In this document: positions 41,477-47,927 of the stretch, one piece after another | How positions within the stretch are numbered: position 1 is the stretch's first letter | How the letters are laid out: the number at the start of each line of letters is the position of its first letter | From: a virus | IMG/VR virus record: IMGVR_UViG_3300024513_000031 | Location: 1 to 48,036 of that record | DNA length: 48,036 bases | Strand: one strand, 5' to 3' | The notes under the pieces: generated by a model | Told to the model about the DNA's origin: nothing | Databases searched by the model: none | The model's input: only the letters and a program-made list of their open reading frames with translations | Program-made: the position numbers and the translations under genes

Positions 41477-41622
41477 TTTTTGTTTTCCTCTATCAAACAT
41501 TTGTCCGTGTGTTTATGTGGTTGAAAATTTTTAGAAATATAAATTAGGGCAGTAATTGCTGCCCCAAATATAACTACAGTTACAATATCAAAAATTACTT
41601 CCCAAAATATTTTTTTTATCAA
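41473..41622 (-). CDS. 49-aa single-span membrane protein
   Basis: Found by reading the gap between two annotated-size genes: TTG at 41622 overlaps the upstream stop as TTGA, with AAGGA eight bases ahead. It encodes MIKKIFWEVIFDIV, then VVIFGAAITALIYIS as a transmembrane span, and a C-terminal tail with Cys42. It ends as ATGA over the start of the secreted protein gene, so all three genes are translationally linked. The location and size recall phage lysis or envelope accessory proteins, but no family is recognised. Confidence 0.6.
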   Translation of the reverse strand: MIKKIFWEVIFDIVTVVIFGAAITALIYISKNFQPHKHTDKCLIEENKK

Positions 41623-41879
41623 TTCTGTCCTTGCGCCTTCTTTACAGCAAGAATGAAGTCATCGGCAGTAATCTTATTTGTATCGCCATCAAATTTATTA
41701 ATAAGAAAAGTTAGAGCAGAAATAAACCAAGGTTCTTCTGTGAGTTTGACTACAGCAGCAACAATTTTGTCATCGCTATCGCCAGGAATGATTGTGGTAA
41801 TCCACTTCAAAGTGGAAACAATAAGACTAATAGAGCGAGCTACTTGTTCTGGACTAATTGCAGTTTTTACATCAGACAT
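41619..41879 (-). CDS. Small helical protein of the secreted-protein operon
   Basis: 86 aa. Helical: SPEQVARSISLIVSTLKWIT, then SDDKIVAAVVKLTEEPWFIS and ALTFLINKFD. The middle is hydrophobic, though a clean transmembrane segment is not certain. An EF-hand-like 'DGDTNKITADDF' loop (Asp-x-Asp-x-Asn...Asp) appears near residue 65, which might bind calcium. Not recognised. It is followed by the 49-aa membrane gene through a TTGA overlap. Confidence 0.55.
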   Translation of the reverse strand: MSDVKTAISPEQVARSISLIVSTLKWITTIIPGDSDDKIVAAVVKLTEEPWFISALTFLINKFDGDTNKITADDFILAVKKAQGQN

Positions 41880-41890
41880 GATTACTCCTG

Positions 41891-42457
41891 TTAGTTAAAA
41901 TGCCAACTACATTTTATAACATATAAATTGTTTTTCAACACTTCTTTTTTAACATCTAAATCATTTTTTCCAGTTATTGTTTCTAAGACACCTTTGTTAT
42001 TTGAACATATAGCCCAAGAAACATCTTTGTTCTTAACGGCTTTTAATAATGATTTAACAACTAAGTTTTTAGCAGGAAAAGACTTATGACAAAGTTTATT
42101 TTCTATTTCTATTTGAACTTTCTCGACATCAAACATATTTCCTATGCCAATCCAAAATCTATATCTAGTCCAAACTTTTAATATTTCAACGCCTTTAATT
42201 TTTTCAATAGCAGATACAATTTTATCAGTAATGTCAAAATTTGTATGGCCAACCCAAAGTTTATAAAGATTGCTGGAAAGACCATGCTCTGCCAAAGGTA
42301 TTACTCCTTGCGGAGTCGATATAACTCTAACATGTTTAATAAAATCATTTTCTTGATCAAAACTATCTTTTTGCTCTTGCTCTTCAAAATTTTTAATATC
42401 GTTATTTGTTTTAGGAGTTAATGGGTCTTCCCATTTTAACCATTTTATTTTTCGCAT
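41891..42457 (-). CDS. Hypothetical protein
   Basis: 188 aa. Not recognised. A charged Asn/Glu/Gln N terminus (WLKWEDPLTPKTNNDIKNFE) precedes a compact region with VRVISTPQGVIPLAEHGLSS, LYKLWVGHTNFDITDKI and VWTRYRFWIGIGNMFDVEKV. The mix of Trp and aromatic strands looks folded, not disordered. It overlaps the ThyX stop by 13 bases, so it belongs to that operon. Confidence 0.5.
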   Translation of the reverse strand: MRKIKWLKWEDPLTPKTNNDIKNFEEQEQKDSFDQENDFIKHVRVISTPQGVIPLAEHGLSSNLYKLWVGHTNFDITDKIVSAIEKIKGVEILKVWTRYRFWIGIGNMFDVEKVQIEIENKLCHKSFPAKNLVVKSLLKAVKNKDVSWAICSNNKGVLETITGKNDLDVKKEVLKNNLYVIKCSWHFN

Positions 42458-43260
42458 TTTCCATTTTCTTCTTTAAAAAACTTTCTATATTGTTTCCAGC
42501 CAGAAAAATTTCCATATGATCTATTTGATTCCGAACACGGTGTTGCACAATGTTCAAATGGACTCCAATGACCATCGTTTTTTAATTGGTCGTGTAACGC
42601 ATAATCTTTTTCATAATCTATTACGCCTTCAAAATTTAAATAACTAACTCTAGCGCACCTTGCCACGCCAATTTTTAAAAGATTTTTTTCCTCTGGAACA
42701 TTATTGATGTGTTTATCTGCAAAAGGTATGTGCCAACATCCAATGTCAACTTTTTTTGGTATTGATTTATCTATTTCTTTTTTCATTAAAGTAGCTAATT
42801 CAAATATTTCTGGTTGAGCATTTTTATTTATTCTAAGTTTAAAAAAGTTTTCATAATCTGTGGCAGTAACAATTACAGTAGCATTAAACCAAGGTTCTAA
42901 TAATCTATTTGTTATTTGTTTATGTAAGCCAAGTTCTTGTAATTTTGAAACACTATCTATCATTTTATCTCTTGCTTCTAACCATATTTTTTTAGCGTTT
43001 TCTTTTTTTTCTTCATCCAATTCTAAAAATGCTTGCATACCAGATTGATTTTTTCCCCAATGAACAGGAAAAACAGGATCATTAATAATTTGTTCTAAAA
43101 ACTTTTTTGTTGGAATAGCACGACTACTAGCAGCATTTCTAGATAACATTCTGTGCGTATTAAATTCAGACAATATAAATCTAGGAAAAATACAAACAAA
43201 ACTTGTTATTCTTTGATTGGACGGGCTTATTGAATCGGCTACTATTTCAGCAGAAATCAT
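42445..43260 (-). CDS. thyX: Flavin-dependent thymidylate synthase ThyX
   Basis: 271 aa. The FAD/dUMP signature reads THRMLSRNAASSRA at residues 35-48, in place of the usual RHRxxSxNxxSxR; the first Arg is Thr here. PRFILSEFNTHR precedes it, and HWSPFEHCATP with GNFSGWKQYRKFF closes the fold. It makes dTMP from dUMP using methylene-tetrahydrofolate and FAD. Together with the class II RNR and dNMP kinase it supplies dNTPs. A 4-base overlap links it to the gene upstream. Confidence 0.9.
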   Translation of the reverse strand: MISAEIVADSISPSNQRITSFVCIFPRFILSEFNTHRMLSRNAASSRAIPTKKFLEQIINDPVFPVHWGKNQSGMQAFLELDEEKKENAKKIWLEARDKMIDSVSKLQELGLHKQITNRLLEPWFNATVIVTATDYENFFKLRINKNAQPEIFELATLMKKEIDKSIPKKVDIGCWHIPFADKHINNVPEEKNLLKIGVARCARVSYLNFEGVIDYEKDYALHDQLKNDGHWSPFEHCATPCSESNRSYGNFSGWKQYRKFFKEENGKCEK

Positions 43261-43586
43261 TGTTTTTCCTTTATTAAAAAAGCTTCAGTTGGTAATACTA
43301 CTGGCCTTTCCCTTGTTTCGTTTTGGTTTGATATTCTTTTCAAAGATTGTTCAAAGGAAATTAATATATTTTCTGTCATTCTTTTATTGTTTGTTAATAT
43401 TCCATACTCTGCTAAAGCATGAACTATAACTGGCTTTAAAGCCCCAACACTTAATAAAGCAAAAAAGTCGCCAGTTCTTTTTATTAAATCAAGCTCGTCC
43501 TTATTATTTTCTAGTGTTTCTAGGTTAACTTTACAGTAAACATCTTCTTTGTCTAAGAAAAAAGTTATAGAAGATAAATCAGACAT
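43257..43586 (-). CDS. Hypothetical protein
   Basis: 109 aa. Not recognised. Helical with a hydrophobic centre (DFFALLSVGALKPVIVHALA) and a helix ENILISFEQSLKRISNQNET. The single hydrophobic stretch is interrupted by Lys and Pro, so a membrane span is unlikely. Overlaps with both ThyX and the GNAT gene suggest co-translation. Confidence 0.45.
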   Translation of the reverse strand: MSDLSSITFFLDKEDVYCKVNLETLENNKDELDLIKRTGDFFALLSVGALKPVIVHALAEYGILTNNKRMTENILISFEQSLKRISNQNETRERPVVLPTEAFLIKEKQ

Positions 43587-43995
43587 TTATTTTTCTCCTC
43601 ATACAATTTCCTTCACAAAAAAATCCGTTCTTTTCATAAAAAGAAATCATATTTGATTCACAATGTAAACACAATTCATGGCACATGTTATCTTTTGCAA
43701 AATTATAACAATGTTCTAATAGTTCATAAGATATATTTTGTCCTCTGTATTTTTTTTGAACACAAAGATTTGTAATATAGCAACTATTTTTATTTTTTTT
43801 AGAAAATAAATCTATAGTTATAGTTCCAGCTACTATGTTATTAATATAAAAACAAAATATTTTGCTGTTCTTTTTCAACAAATATTGAACAAATCTTTCT
43901 AGTTCTATTTTAGCTATAAAAAATACACCTATTTCTTTAAGGCAATCAGAATAGCCATTGTATATATCATTTAATGACAATTCTTTAATTTCCAT
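43579..43995 (-). CDS. GNAT-family acetyltransferase
   Basis: 138 aa. The acetyl-CoA motif is visible: ITNLCVQKKYRGQNISYELL (V-x3-R/Q-x-x-G-x-G/A with N in place of the last Gly), followed by HELCLHCESNMISFYEKNGF, the family end. The N terminus has SLNDIYNGYSDCL. It may acetylate a small molecule or protein; the target is unknown. It starts within the stop region of the GT4 gene. Confidence 0.8.
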   Translation of the reverse strand: MEIKELSLNDIYNGYSDCLKEIGVFFIAKIELERFVQYLLKKNSKIFCFYINNIVAGTITIDLFSKKNKNSCYITNLCVQKKYRGQNISYELLEHCYNFAKDNMCHELCLHCESNMISFYEKNGFFCEGNCMRRKINV

Positions 43996-45037
43996 AAATA
44001 TAATCCGTTATTAACGAAGCTGTTTTTTCCCATGTTAATTTTTTCATTTCATCGTATGCCTTTTTATTAAAATTATTTTTAAGGTTTTTCACCTTGATCA
44101 TTTTACTTGCAAATTGATTTATAAAATTGTCATCAAGATTTGGCCAATATCCTTGACCAAAAAACCATTTATTATCATATGCTTTTACTAATTTATCTAC
44201 ATTTACCAATTCACATATTTCATTGTTTATAAATTCTTTATGAGCAGTAGCATTTGTAGCTATACAATTTTTTCCCATAGAAAGCATTTCTGCTAATTCC
44301 ATATTCCATCCTTCAGCCCTAGCAGGAAAAACACCACAATCTGCATATGACATCAATTCAAATAATTCTTGTTGTGTTTTAAATCTATGGCTAATCTTTA
44401 TTCTTTTGTCAGAAGAATAATAGCTTTCCCAATTATTTCTTTCTTCTTCGTTTAAAAACGGATTGTCACAATGCATTATAAGTTCAACATCATTGTCAGA
44501 TGGGAATGCCTTTTGAAAAGCTTTTATTAAAATGTCATGACCTTTTCTTATTTCCCATTTACCAACATTTAAAAATGTAAATTTGTTTTTGTTTAATGCT
44601 TGCTTTGGTTTATCAAAAATAGAATGATCAACACCAAACGGAGTTTTAAATATTTTTGTTTTAACACCAGAGTTTATAGCTATATCAACAGCCCATTGAG
44701 TTGGCAAAAAAATTATATCCATACAATTCATTTGATGAACTTCATGTTTTTGTAGTGGCTCTAATTCAAATATTGGTAATGCAGTTCTAATTCCTTTAGA
44801 TGGATGCATAGATAAATCATTTTGATGCCAAATTTTTAAACTTGAAGCATCTTTATCATAAAAATCAGACTTTTTATTTAAATCTTCAAAAAATTGATAA
44901 TCATTTATAGATTTGTCTATTTGTCCTATTGGCCATAAAAAAACATCGAGCTTTTTAGCAATTTCTTTAACTATGTTCGTAGATACTATTCCATATCCAA
45001 GTTGGTTAACTGGACATACTATATTAATCTTTTTCAT
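43985..45037 (-). CDS. GT4/group 1 glycosyltransferase
   Basis: 350 aa. NIVCPVNQLGYGIVSTNIV is the GT-B acceptor-domain start. KFTFLNVGKWEIRKGHDILI opens the donor domain, with ADCGVFPARAEGWNMELAEM followed by LSMGKNCIATNATAH as the EX7E motif. The acceptor is unknown. It lies far from the main sugar cluster and overlaps the 57-aa gene upstream by 14 bases. Confidence 0.83.
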   Translation of the reverse strand: MKKINIVCPVNQLGYGIVSTNIVKEIAKKLDVFLWPIGQIDKSINDYQFFEDLNKKSDFYDKDASSLKIWHQNDLSMHPSKGIRTALPIFELEPLQKHEVHQMNCMDIIFLPTQWAVDIAINSGVKTKIFKTPFGVDHSIFDKPKQALNKNKFTFLNVGKWEIRKGHDILIKAFQKAFPSDNDVELIMHCDNPFLNEEERNNWESYYSSDKRIKISHRFKTQQELFELMSYADCGVFPARAEGWNMELAEMLSMGKNCIATNATAHKEFINNEICELVNVDKLVKAYDNKWFFGQGYWPNLDDNFINQFASKMIKVKNLKNNFNKKAYDEMKKLTWEKTASLITDYIYGN

Positions 45038-45197
45038 TCGTCTTCTTTTCTAGCAAAACAACCCCAGACATTTCCATTTCAATAAGTCTAGCAGCTTTTT
45101 TTTCTGCTCTTTGCCATTTATCTTCTTCATAGGTCATTATTAAAGACCTTTTCTTTTTGTCTGGGAGAATGCCCCATATTTCATAGTATACGGACAT
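45024..45197 (-). CDS. 57-aa small protein with hairpin-covered start
   Basis: Found by reading the gap: ATG 45197 with AGGAG six bases upstream opens a frame MSVYYEIWGILPDKKKRSLI with helical, charged residues (WQRAEKKAARLIEMEMSGVV) to a stop at 45024. It overlaps the GT4 start by 14 bases. The start codon and ribosome site lie in a predicted hairpin (see 45196-45234). Function unknown. Confidence 0.65.
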   Translation of the reverse strand: MSVYYEIWGILPDKKKRSLIMTYEEDKWQRAEKKAARLIEMEMSGVVLLEKKTNEKD

Positions 45198-45234
45198 AGC
45201 AGACTCCTATATTGAGACTGCTATTAAATACACT
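45196..45234 (-). promoter_or_regulatory. Hairpin covering RBS and start, with promoter-like motif
   Basis: On the - strand: 5' stem ATAGCAGTCTC (45224-45214), loop AATATAG, 3' stem GAGTCTGCTAT (45206-45196). Ten of eleven pairs match. AGGAG straddles loop and 3' stem, and the AU of the AUG is in the stem. AGTGTATTTAATA (45234-45222) lies at the upstream edge of the 5' stem. A transcript starting 6-8 bases after TATTTA would lack most of the 5' stem. Pairing is seen; the role is inferred. Confidence 0.5.
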
Positions 45235-45239
45235 TTTTT

Positions 45240-45518
45240 TTATGACAATGTTTTAATGAACTTCTCTAACTTTATGCCAAAAATTTCTTTTAGATAACCT
45301 TTTTGACACAAATTGAATATACAAGAGTCTAACTCTTTTGATCCAAAACGACCAATTGATTCAGATGGTTTTTGCTTAAAGTATAAATTTAACTTTTCTT
45401 GTATTTCATTTTTAGTTAATAGGCAATCGTCTGGAAGTATTTGATATAAAATGCTTTCGATTGATGTATCAAACTTTTGACCAGTTCTACCATTTCTTTT
45501 TGCATAATGTGTCTTCAT
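45240..45518 (-). CDS. Small winged-helix-like protein with hairpin-covered start
   Basis: 92 aa. It begins MKTHYAKRNGRTGQKFDTSI, then ESILYQILPDDCLLTKNEIQ and IFNLCQKGYLKEIFGIKLEK, a helix-turn/strand order like a small winged helix. Regulator or DNA-binding role is possible; family not recognised. The strong GGAGG site seven bases before ATG 45518 sits in the loop of a perfect 9-bp hairpin, with the AUG in the 3' stem. Confidence 0.6.
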   Translation of the reverse strand: MKTHYAKRNGRTGQKFDTSIESILYQILPDDCLLTKNEIQEKLNLYFKQKPSESIGRFGSKELDSCIFNLCQKGYLKEIFGIKLEKFIKTLS

Positions 45519-45570
45519 AACATTGCCTCCGTTATGAAGTCATTATAGAAATTTTAAGATGGTTTGTCTA
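45513..45570 (-). promoter_or_regulatory. Sigma70-like promoter overlapping an RBS-trapping hairpin
   Basis: On the - strand: -35 TAGACA (45570-45565), 17-base spacer, -10 TATAAT (45547-45542). Then comes a perfect 9-bp hairpin: CTTCATAAC (45539-45531), loop GGAGGCAAT (45530-45522), GTTATGAAG (45521-45513). The loop is the ribosome site and the 3' stem contains the AUG. A start 6-7 bases after the -10 falls near 45535, inside the 5' stem, so this transcript would lose half the stem while read-through transcripts keep it. Sequence features are seen; regulation is inferred. Confidence 0.6.
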
Positions 45571-45730
45571 TTTCGGTGTTTTGTTTTTTTCTTAAAAAAT
45601 CAAACTTTGCTTTGTTTAAATCTGTTATAAACTCATATAAATCACTTATGTTTAATTTATAAGAATGTTTATTTATAAACAAAGTAATGTCATTATTTTC
45701 TTCTGCTGTTTTTACTTTAAAATTAAACAT
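45554..45730 (-). CDS. 58-aa small protein
   Basis: 58 aa from ATG 45730, overlapping the deformylase stop as TAATG; an in-frame ATG at 45736 lies two codons earlier. FNFKVKTAEENNDITLFINK and ISDLYEFITDLNKAKFDFLR read as a strand and a helix. Not recognised. Its coding end contains the -35 box of the promoter ahead of the 92-aa gene. Confidence 0.5.
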   Translation of the reverse strand: MFNFKVKTAEENNDITLFINKHSYKLNISDLYEFITDLNKAKFDFLRKKQNTEIDKPS

Positions 45731-46221
45731 TACCATTCTCTAGGACTTGGTGAATTTTCCCATTGAAAATCATGAATTGTTTTACCAAAAAGATGAGCTA
45801 TTTCATGTTGTATTAAAGCCGATTCAAAAAGATTTGTTTTGTTTATATCCATGTTTTCAAGTTGACCAAAAAACATTTCTTCTTTTGAATAATCAGATTT
45901 TACTTTTATCCAATCATGTCTAAAAACGGTGAGTCTTTGATCTGGAAAACTTAAACACTCTTCTTCATGAGCAAACTTTGATTTTGAAAAATCTGTAATT
46001 ACTGGATTTATCAAAATTAGCGGTTTATTTTTTATTAAAACAACTACTACAGAAGCATTAATTCCAAGCTGATTAGCAGCTATTCCAGCTGCTTTATTCT
46101 TATTTTTTTTATTAAAATCTTGTATAAAAACAACAAGTCTTCTTGCTATTTTTCTACCTTCTTTTATGTTTATAAAATTGCATTTTGTCTTAAGAAGTGG
46201 ATTTTCCGTTAGAATCCTCAT
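45730..46221 (-). CDS. def: Peptide deformylase-like protein
   Basis: 163 aa. Motif I GIAANQLG at residues 46-53, motif II EEECLSFP with Cys89, motif III QHEIAHLFG with His139, Glu140 and His143. The three metal ligands and the catalytic Glu are kept; the usual QHExDH has Ala in place of Asp. It removes formyl groups from new N-terminal Met. Phage-encoded deformylases are known in some large phages. It overlaps the upstream gene by 32 bases. Confidence 0.86.
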   Translation of the reverse strand: MRILTENPLLKTKCNFINIKEGRKIARRLVVFIQDFNKKNKNKAAGIAANQLGINASVVVVLIKNKPLILINPVITDFSKSKFAHEEECLSFPDQRLTVFRHDWIKVKSDYSKEEMFFGQLENMDINKTNLFESALIQHEIAHLFGKTIHDFQWENSPSPREW

Positions 46222-46699
46222 TCAAATATTCCTCTATGTCTTTATTTATCTGTTTAGTTTTAACAAGTCCTGGTGGTATTACAGCAAATCTACATGCTCC
46301 GTCCATTTCTATTTCTTGATCTAAAATAGCACATGCATTTTCAGATTTATGTAACGCACAATTACCGCATTTTACGCCAATATCTTTTGTTGAGTTAGTA
46401 GAAGCGCCCTCATAACCAACCCAAATACCTTCGCCTTTATCTAAAGGACCAATTTTTTCAGCAAGAGAAAGCAATGCATTAGCTAATTCCTTTTCATCAT
46501 CACTTAAACTATCGTAAAGACTTTTTCCAGCCCATTCAGCAGCTTTTTCACGCATAATTTTTGCAAACTTTTCTGGCCCTTCAATAGCCACGCCTTGTTT
46601 AATAGCTTGATTCTTTCCCTCTTTGCCAGTATAGCATTTGCCTTGATCGCCCCATTTCCAACCGTTTTTACCATTGTCGCTGCATTTTTTTAATGGCAT
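46190..46699 (-). CDS. Phage protein with Cys motif (KCGNCA type)
   Basis: 169 aa. An N-terminal segment MPLKKCSDNGKNGWKWGDQG followed by KCYTGKEGKNQAI is a module common in phage proteins. The C-terminal part has VKCGNCALHKSENACAI and DGACRFAVIPPGL, a four-Cys site that resembles small Fe-S or zinc sites of virion-associated proteins. AGGAG precedes the start. Role unknown; virion or head-assembly roles are possible. Confidence 0.55.
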   Translation of the reverse strand: MPLKKCSDNGKNGWKWGDQGKCYTGKEGKNQAIKQGVAIEGPEKFAKIMREKAAEWAGKSLYDSLSDDEKELANALLSLAEKIGPLDKGEGIWVGYEGASTNSTKDIGVKCGNCALHKSENACAILDQEIEMDGACRFAVIPPGLVKTKQINKDIEEYLNEDSNGKSTS

Positions 46700-47073
46700 A
46701 ACAATCTCCTAACTATAAGTTTACAAATTTTTAAGAAATATTTTTCCTTAAAATTAGATTTCATCGCATTTACATCCTTGTGAACCCATTGAATATTTTC
46801 CTTAGTGTATCCTAAATCATTATCTATTCTATCCATAGAAGCAGTTCCTAAATGATAAATTTCTTTACCGTTTTTTCTGCATAAATATTTTAAATGAGTT
46901 ATTTTTATTCCTGTGTAAATACATCTTCTATTTTGTTTTAGGAAAATATCCCAAGCTTCTTCTTTAGTTATATTAAATTCTATATTTCTTTTTTTTGCGT
47001 TTTTTTTAGCTAAAGCCCAATATTTACCAGATATTTCTCCGACTGTTGAATTATTATATGCTTTTCTAGACAT
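46690..47073 (-). CDS. HNH endonuclease (homing-type)
   Basis: 127 aa. RRCIYTGIKITHL, then TASMDRIDNDLGYTKENIQW with VHKDVNAMKSN is the core of phage HNH homing endonucleases (R-I-D-x-x-x-G-Y and the 'vhkdvNxMK' end). The N terminus is basic. It likely cuts a target gene and spreads by repair. The start has AGGGG upstream and lies next to an inverted repeat with a promoter-like motif, as in regulated mobile endonuclease genes. Confidence 0.78.
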   Translation of the reverse strand: MSRKAYNNSTVGEISGKYWALAKKNAKKRNIEFNITKEEAWDIFLKQNRRCIYTGIKITHLKYLCRKNGKEIYHLGTASMDRIDNDLGYTKENIQWVHKDVNAMKSNFKEKYFLKICKLIVRRLLCH

Positions 47074-47104
47074 AATACCCCTAGTATTAAATACACTATA
47101 CTAG
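47074..47104 (-). promoter_or_regulatory. Inverted repeat with promoter-like motif in its loop, before HNH gene
   Basis: On the - strand: CTAGTAT (47104-47098), AGTGTATTTA in the spacer (47097-47088), then ATACTAG (47087-47081). The repeat is a perfect 7-bp match; the last two bases overlap AGGGG, the ribosome site of the HNH gene. AGTGTATTTAATA is identical over 13 bases to the copy at 45222-45234. A transcript starting after the motif would not contain the 5' stem. No gene is seen in the rest of the gap (47105-47120). Confidence 0.45.
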
Positions 47105-47120
47105 AGGATTATTTGCTTGT

Positions 47121-47486
47121 TTAAGTTGGACCTATTGGGTTACTAAAATTAACAGCGCTTTTATTGCATCCGCAACCACCTTGTTTTGGTTGTGCTTGAT
47201 TAACTTGATTAACCTGTCCTGCTATATTTTGTGGAATAGGAGCATTAAATATATCCCATTTTCCAGCAGGGCATTTTTCAGAAGCCCATGTATTTTTGAT
47301 ATTTAAAAAACAACCACATAGCTTGCATGTTCCTTCTGGAGTTTTATTTTCGCAAGAGTTACATATATTCATTCTGTCATGAAATACATTTAATGGAACA
47401 CGCTGAAATCCAGTAGCTGCATGTTTAACAACTGCTTTTGTAAAATTAACAGCTTTTTGAAATATACCAGGTACTGGTTCGCTCAT
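47121..47486 (-). CDS. Cys-rich phage protein (CGCF-type)
   Basis: 121 aa. A central Cys module: RMNICNSCENKTPEGTCKLC, then GCFLNIKNTWASEKCPAGKW, a pattern I know from small phage proteins (R-x-x-C-x-x-C...C-x-x-CGC-x-x-x-K...CPxGKW). It probably holds zinc. The C terminus is Gln/Asn/Pro-rich with GGCGCNKSA. Function unknown. It overlaps the HNH gene upstream by four bases. Confidence 0.6.
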   Translation of the reverse strand: MSEPVPGIFQKAVNFTKAVVKHAATGFQRVPLNVFHDRMNICNSCENKTPEGTCKLCGCFLNIKNTWASEKCPAGKWDIFNAPIPQNIAGQVNQVNQAQPKQGGCGCNKSAVNFSNPIGPT

Positions 47487-47788
47487 GGTCGATACTCCAC
47501 TTTTAACCTATAATCTCTACAGTCTTTTATAACATTTTTATTATATGATTTCCAGCTTTTCAAATGCCCAAAAACAAAATGACATGTTTCGCATAAAACT
47601 ACCAAATTAGATTCTTCAAGCTCTAAAGTTTTATCTATGCTAAATGGTATTATGTGATGACAAGTAAGTTCCTTTTTTACTCCGCACGACAAGCACTCAC
47701 CGCTTTCTTTTATAAGTTTATCTCTTAACGATGACCATTTTCCTGATCTTGGAGTTCCAAAGAATATTGATTTTAAAAAATTAATCAT
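47483..47788 (-). CDS. HNH nuclease-like protein
   Basis: 101 aa. SGKWSSLRDKLIKESGECLS with a CGVKK, then LTCHHIIPFSIDKTLELEES and VLCETCHFVFGH, an HNH motif with two Cys pairs for structural zinc. Such small HNH proteins sit near terminase genes in many phages and may assist packaging; a selfish role is also possible. It overlaps both neighbours. Confidence 0.78.
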   Translation of the reverse strand: MINFLKSIFFGTPRSGKWSSLRDKLIKESGECLSCGVKKELTCHHIIPFSIDKTLELEESNLVVLCETCHFVFGHLKSWKSYNKNVIKDCRDYRLKVEYRP

Positions 47789-47927
47789 TGTTTATTTTTA
47801 ATTCTTTTGTTTCAAATTTTGATAAAACCATATCTCTTCTTTTGTCTTTACACTTATTGCAAAATCTTATGTTTATTGGATCTATAGAAAAAAACATTTT
47901 GTTACACCAACCAAGACAATTAACCAT
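47781..47927 (-). CDS. 48-aa zinc-ribbon protein
   Basis: From ATG 47927, with AAAGGA upstream and an eight-base overlap with the partial gene's stop; the longer frame (to 47978) would lie inside that gene. MVNCLGWCNKMFFSIDPINI and FCNKCKDKRR give a C-x3-C...C-x2-C ribbon followed by basic residues. Possibly a nucleic-acid-binding regulator. Confidence 0.6.
   Translation of the reverse strand: MVNCLGWCNKMFFSIDPINIRFCNKCKDKRRDMVLSKFETKELKINND

Noticed and set aside
40670-41622. Spanin pair (49-aa inner, secreted outer)
   Set aside because: The secreted protein has no lipobox Cys and is much larger than an outer spanin; the overlap alone is not enough.
34471-44000. 22-base near-identical sequence at the starts of the radical SAM and GNAT genes (34471-34492 and 43979-44000, one mismatch), both coding for MEIKEL
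   Set aside because: In the second case the bases also code for the end of the GT4 gene; no other copies were seen, so chance is likely.
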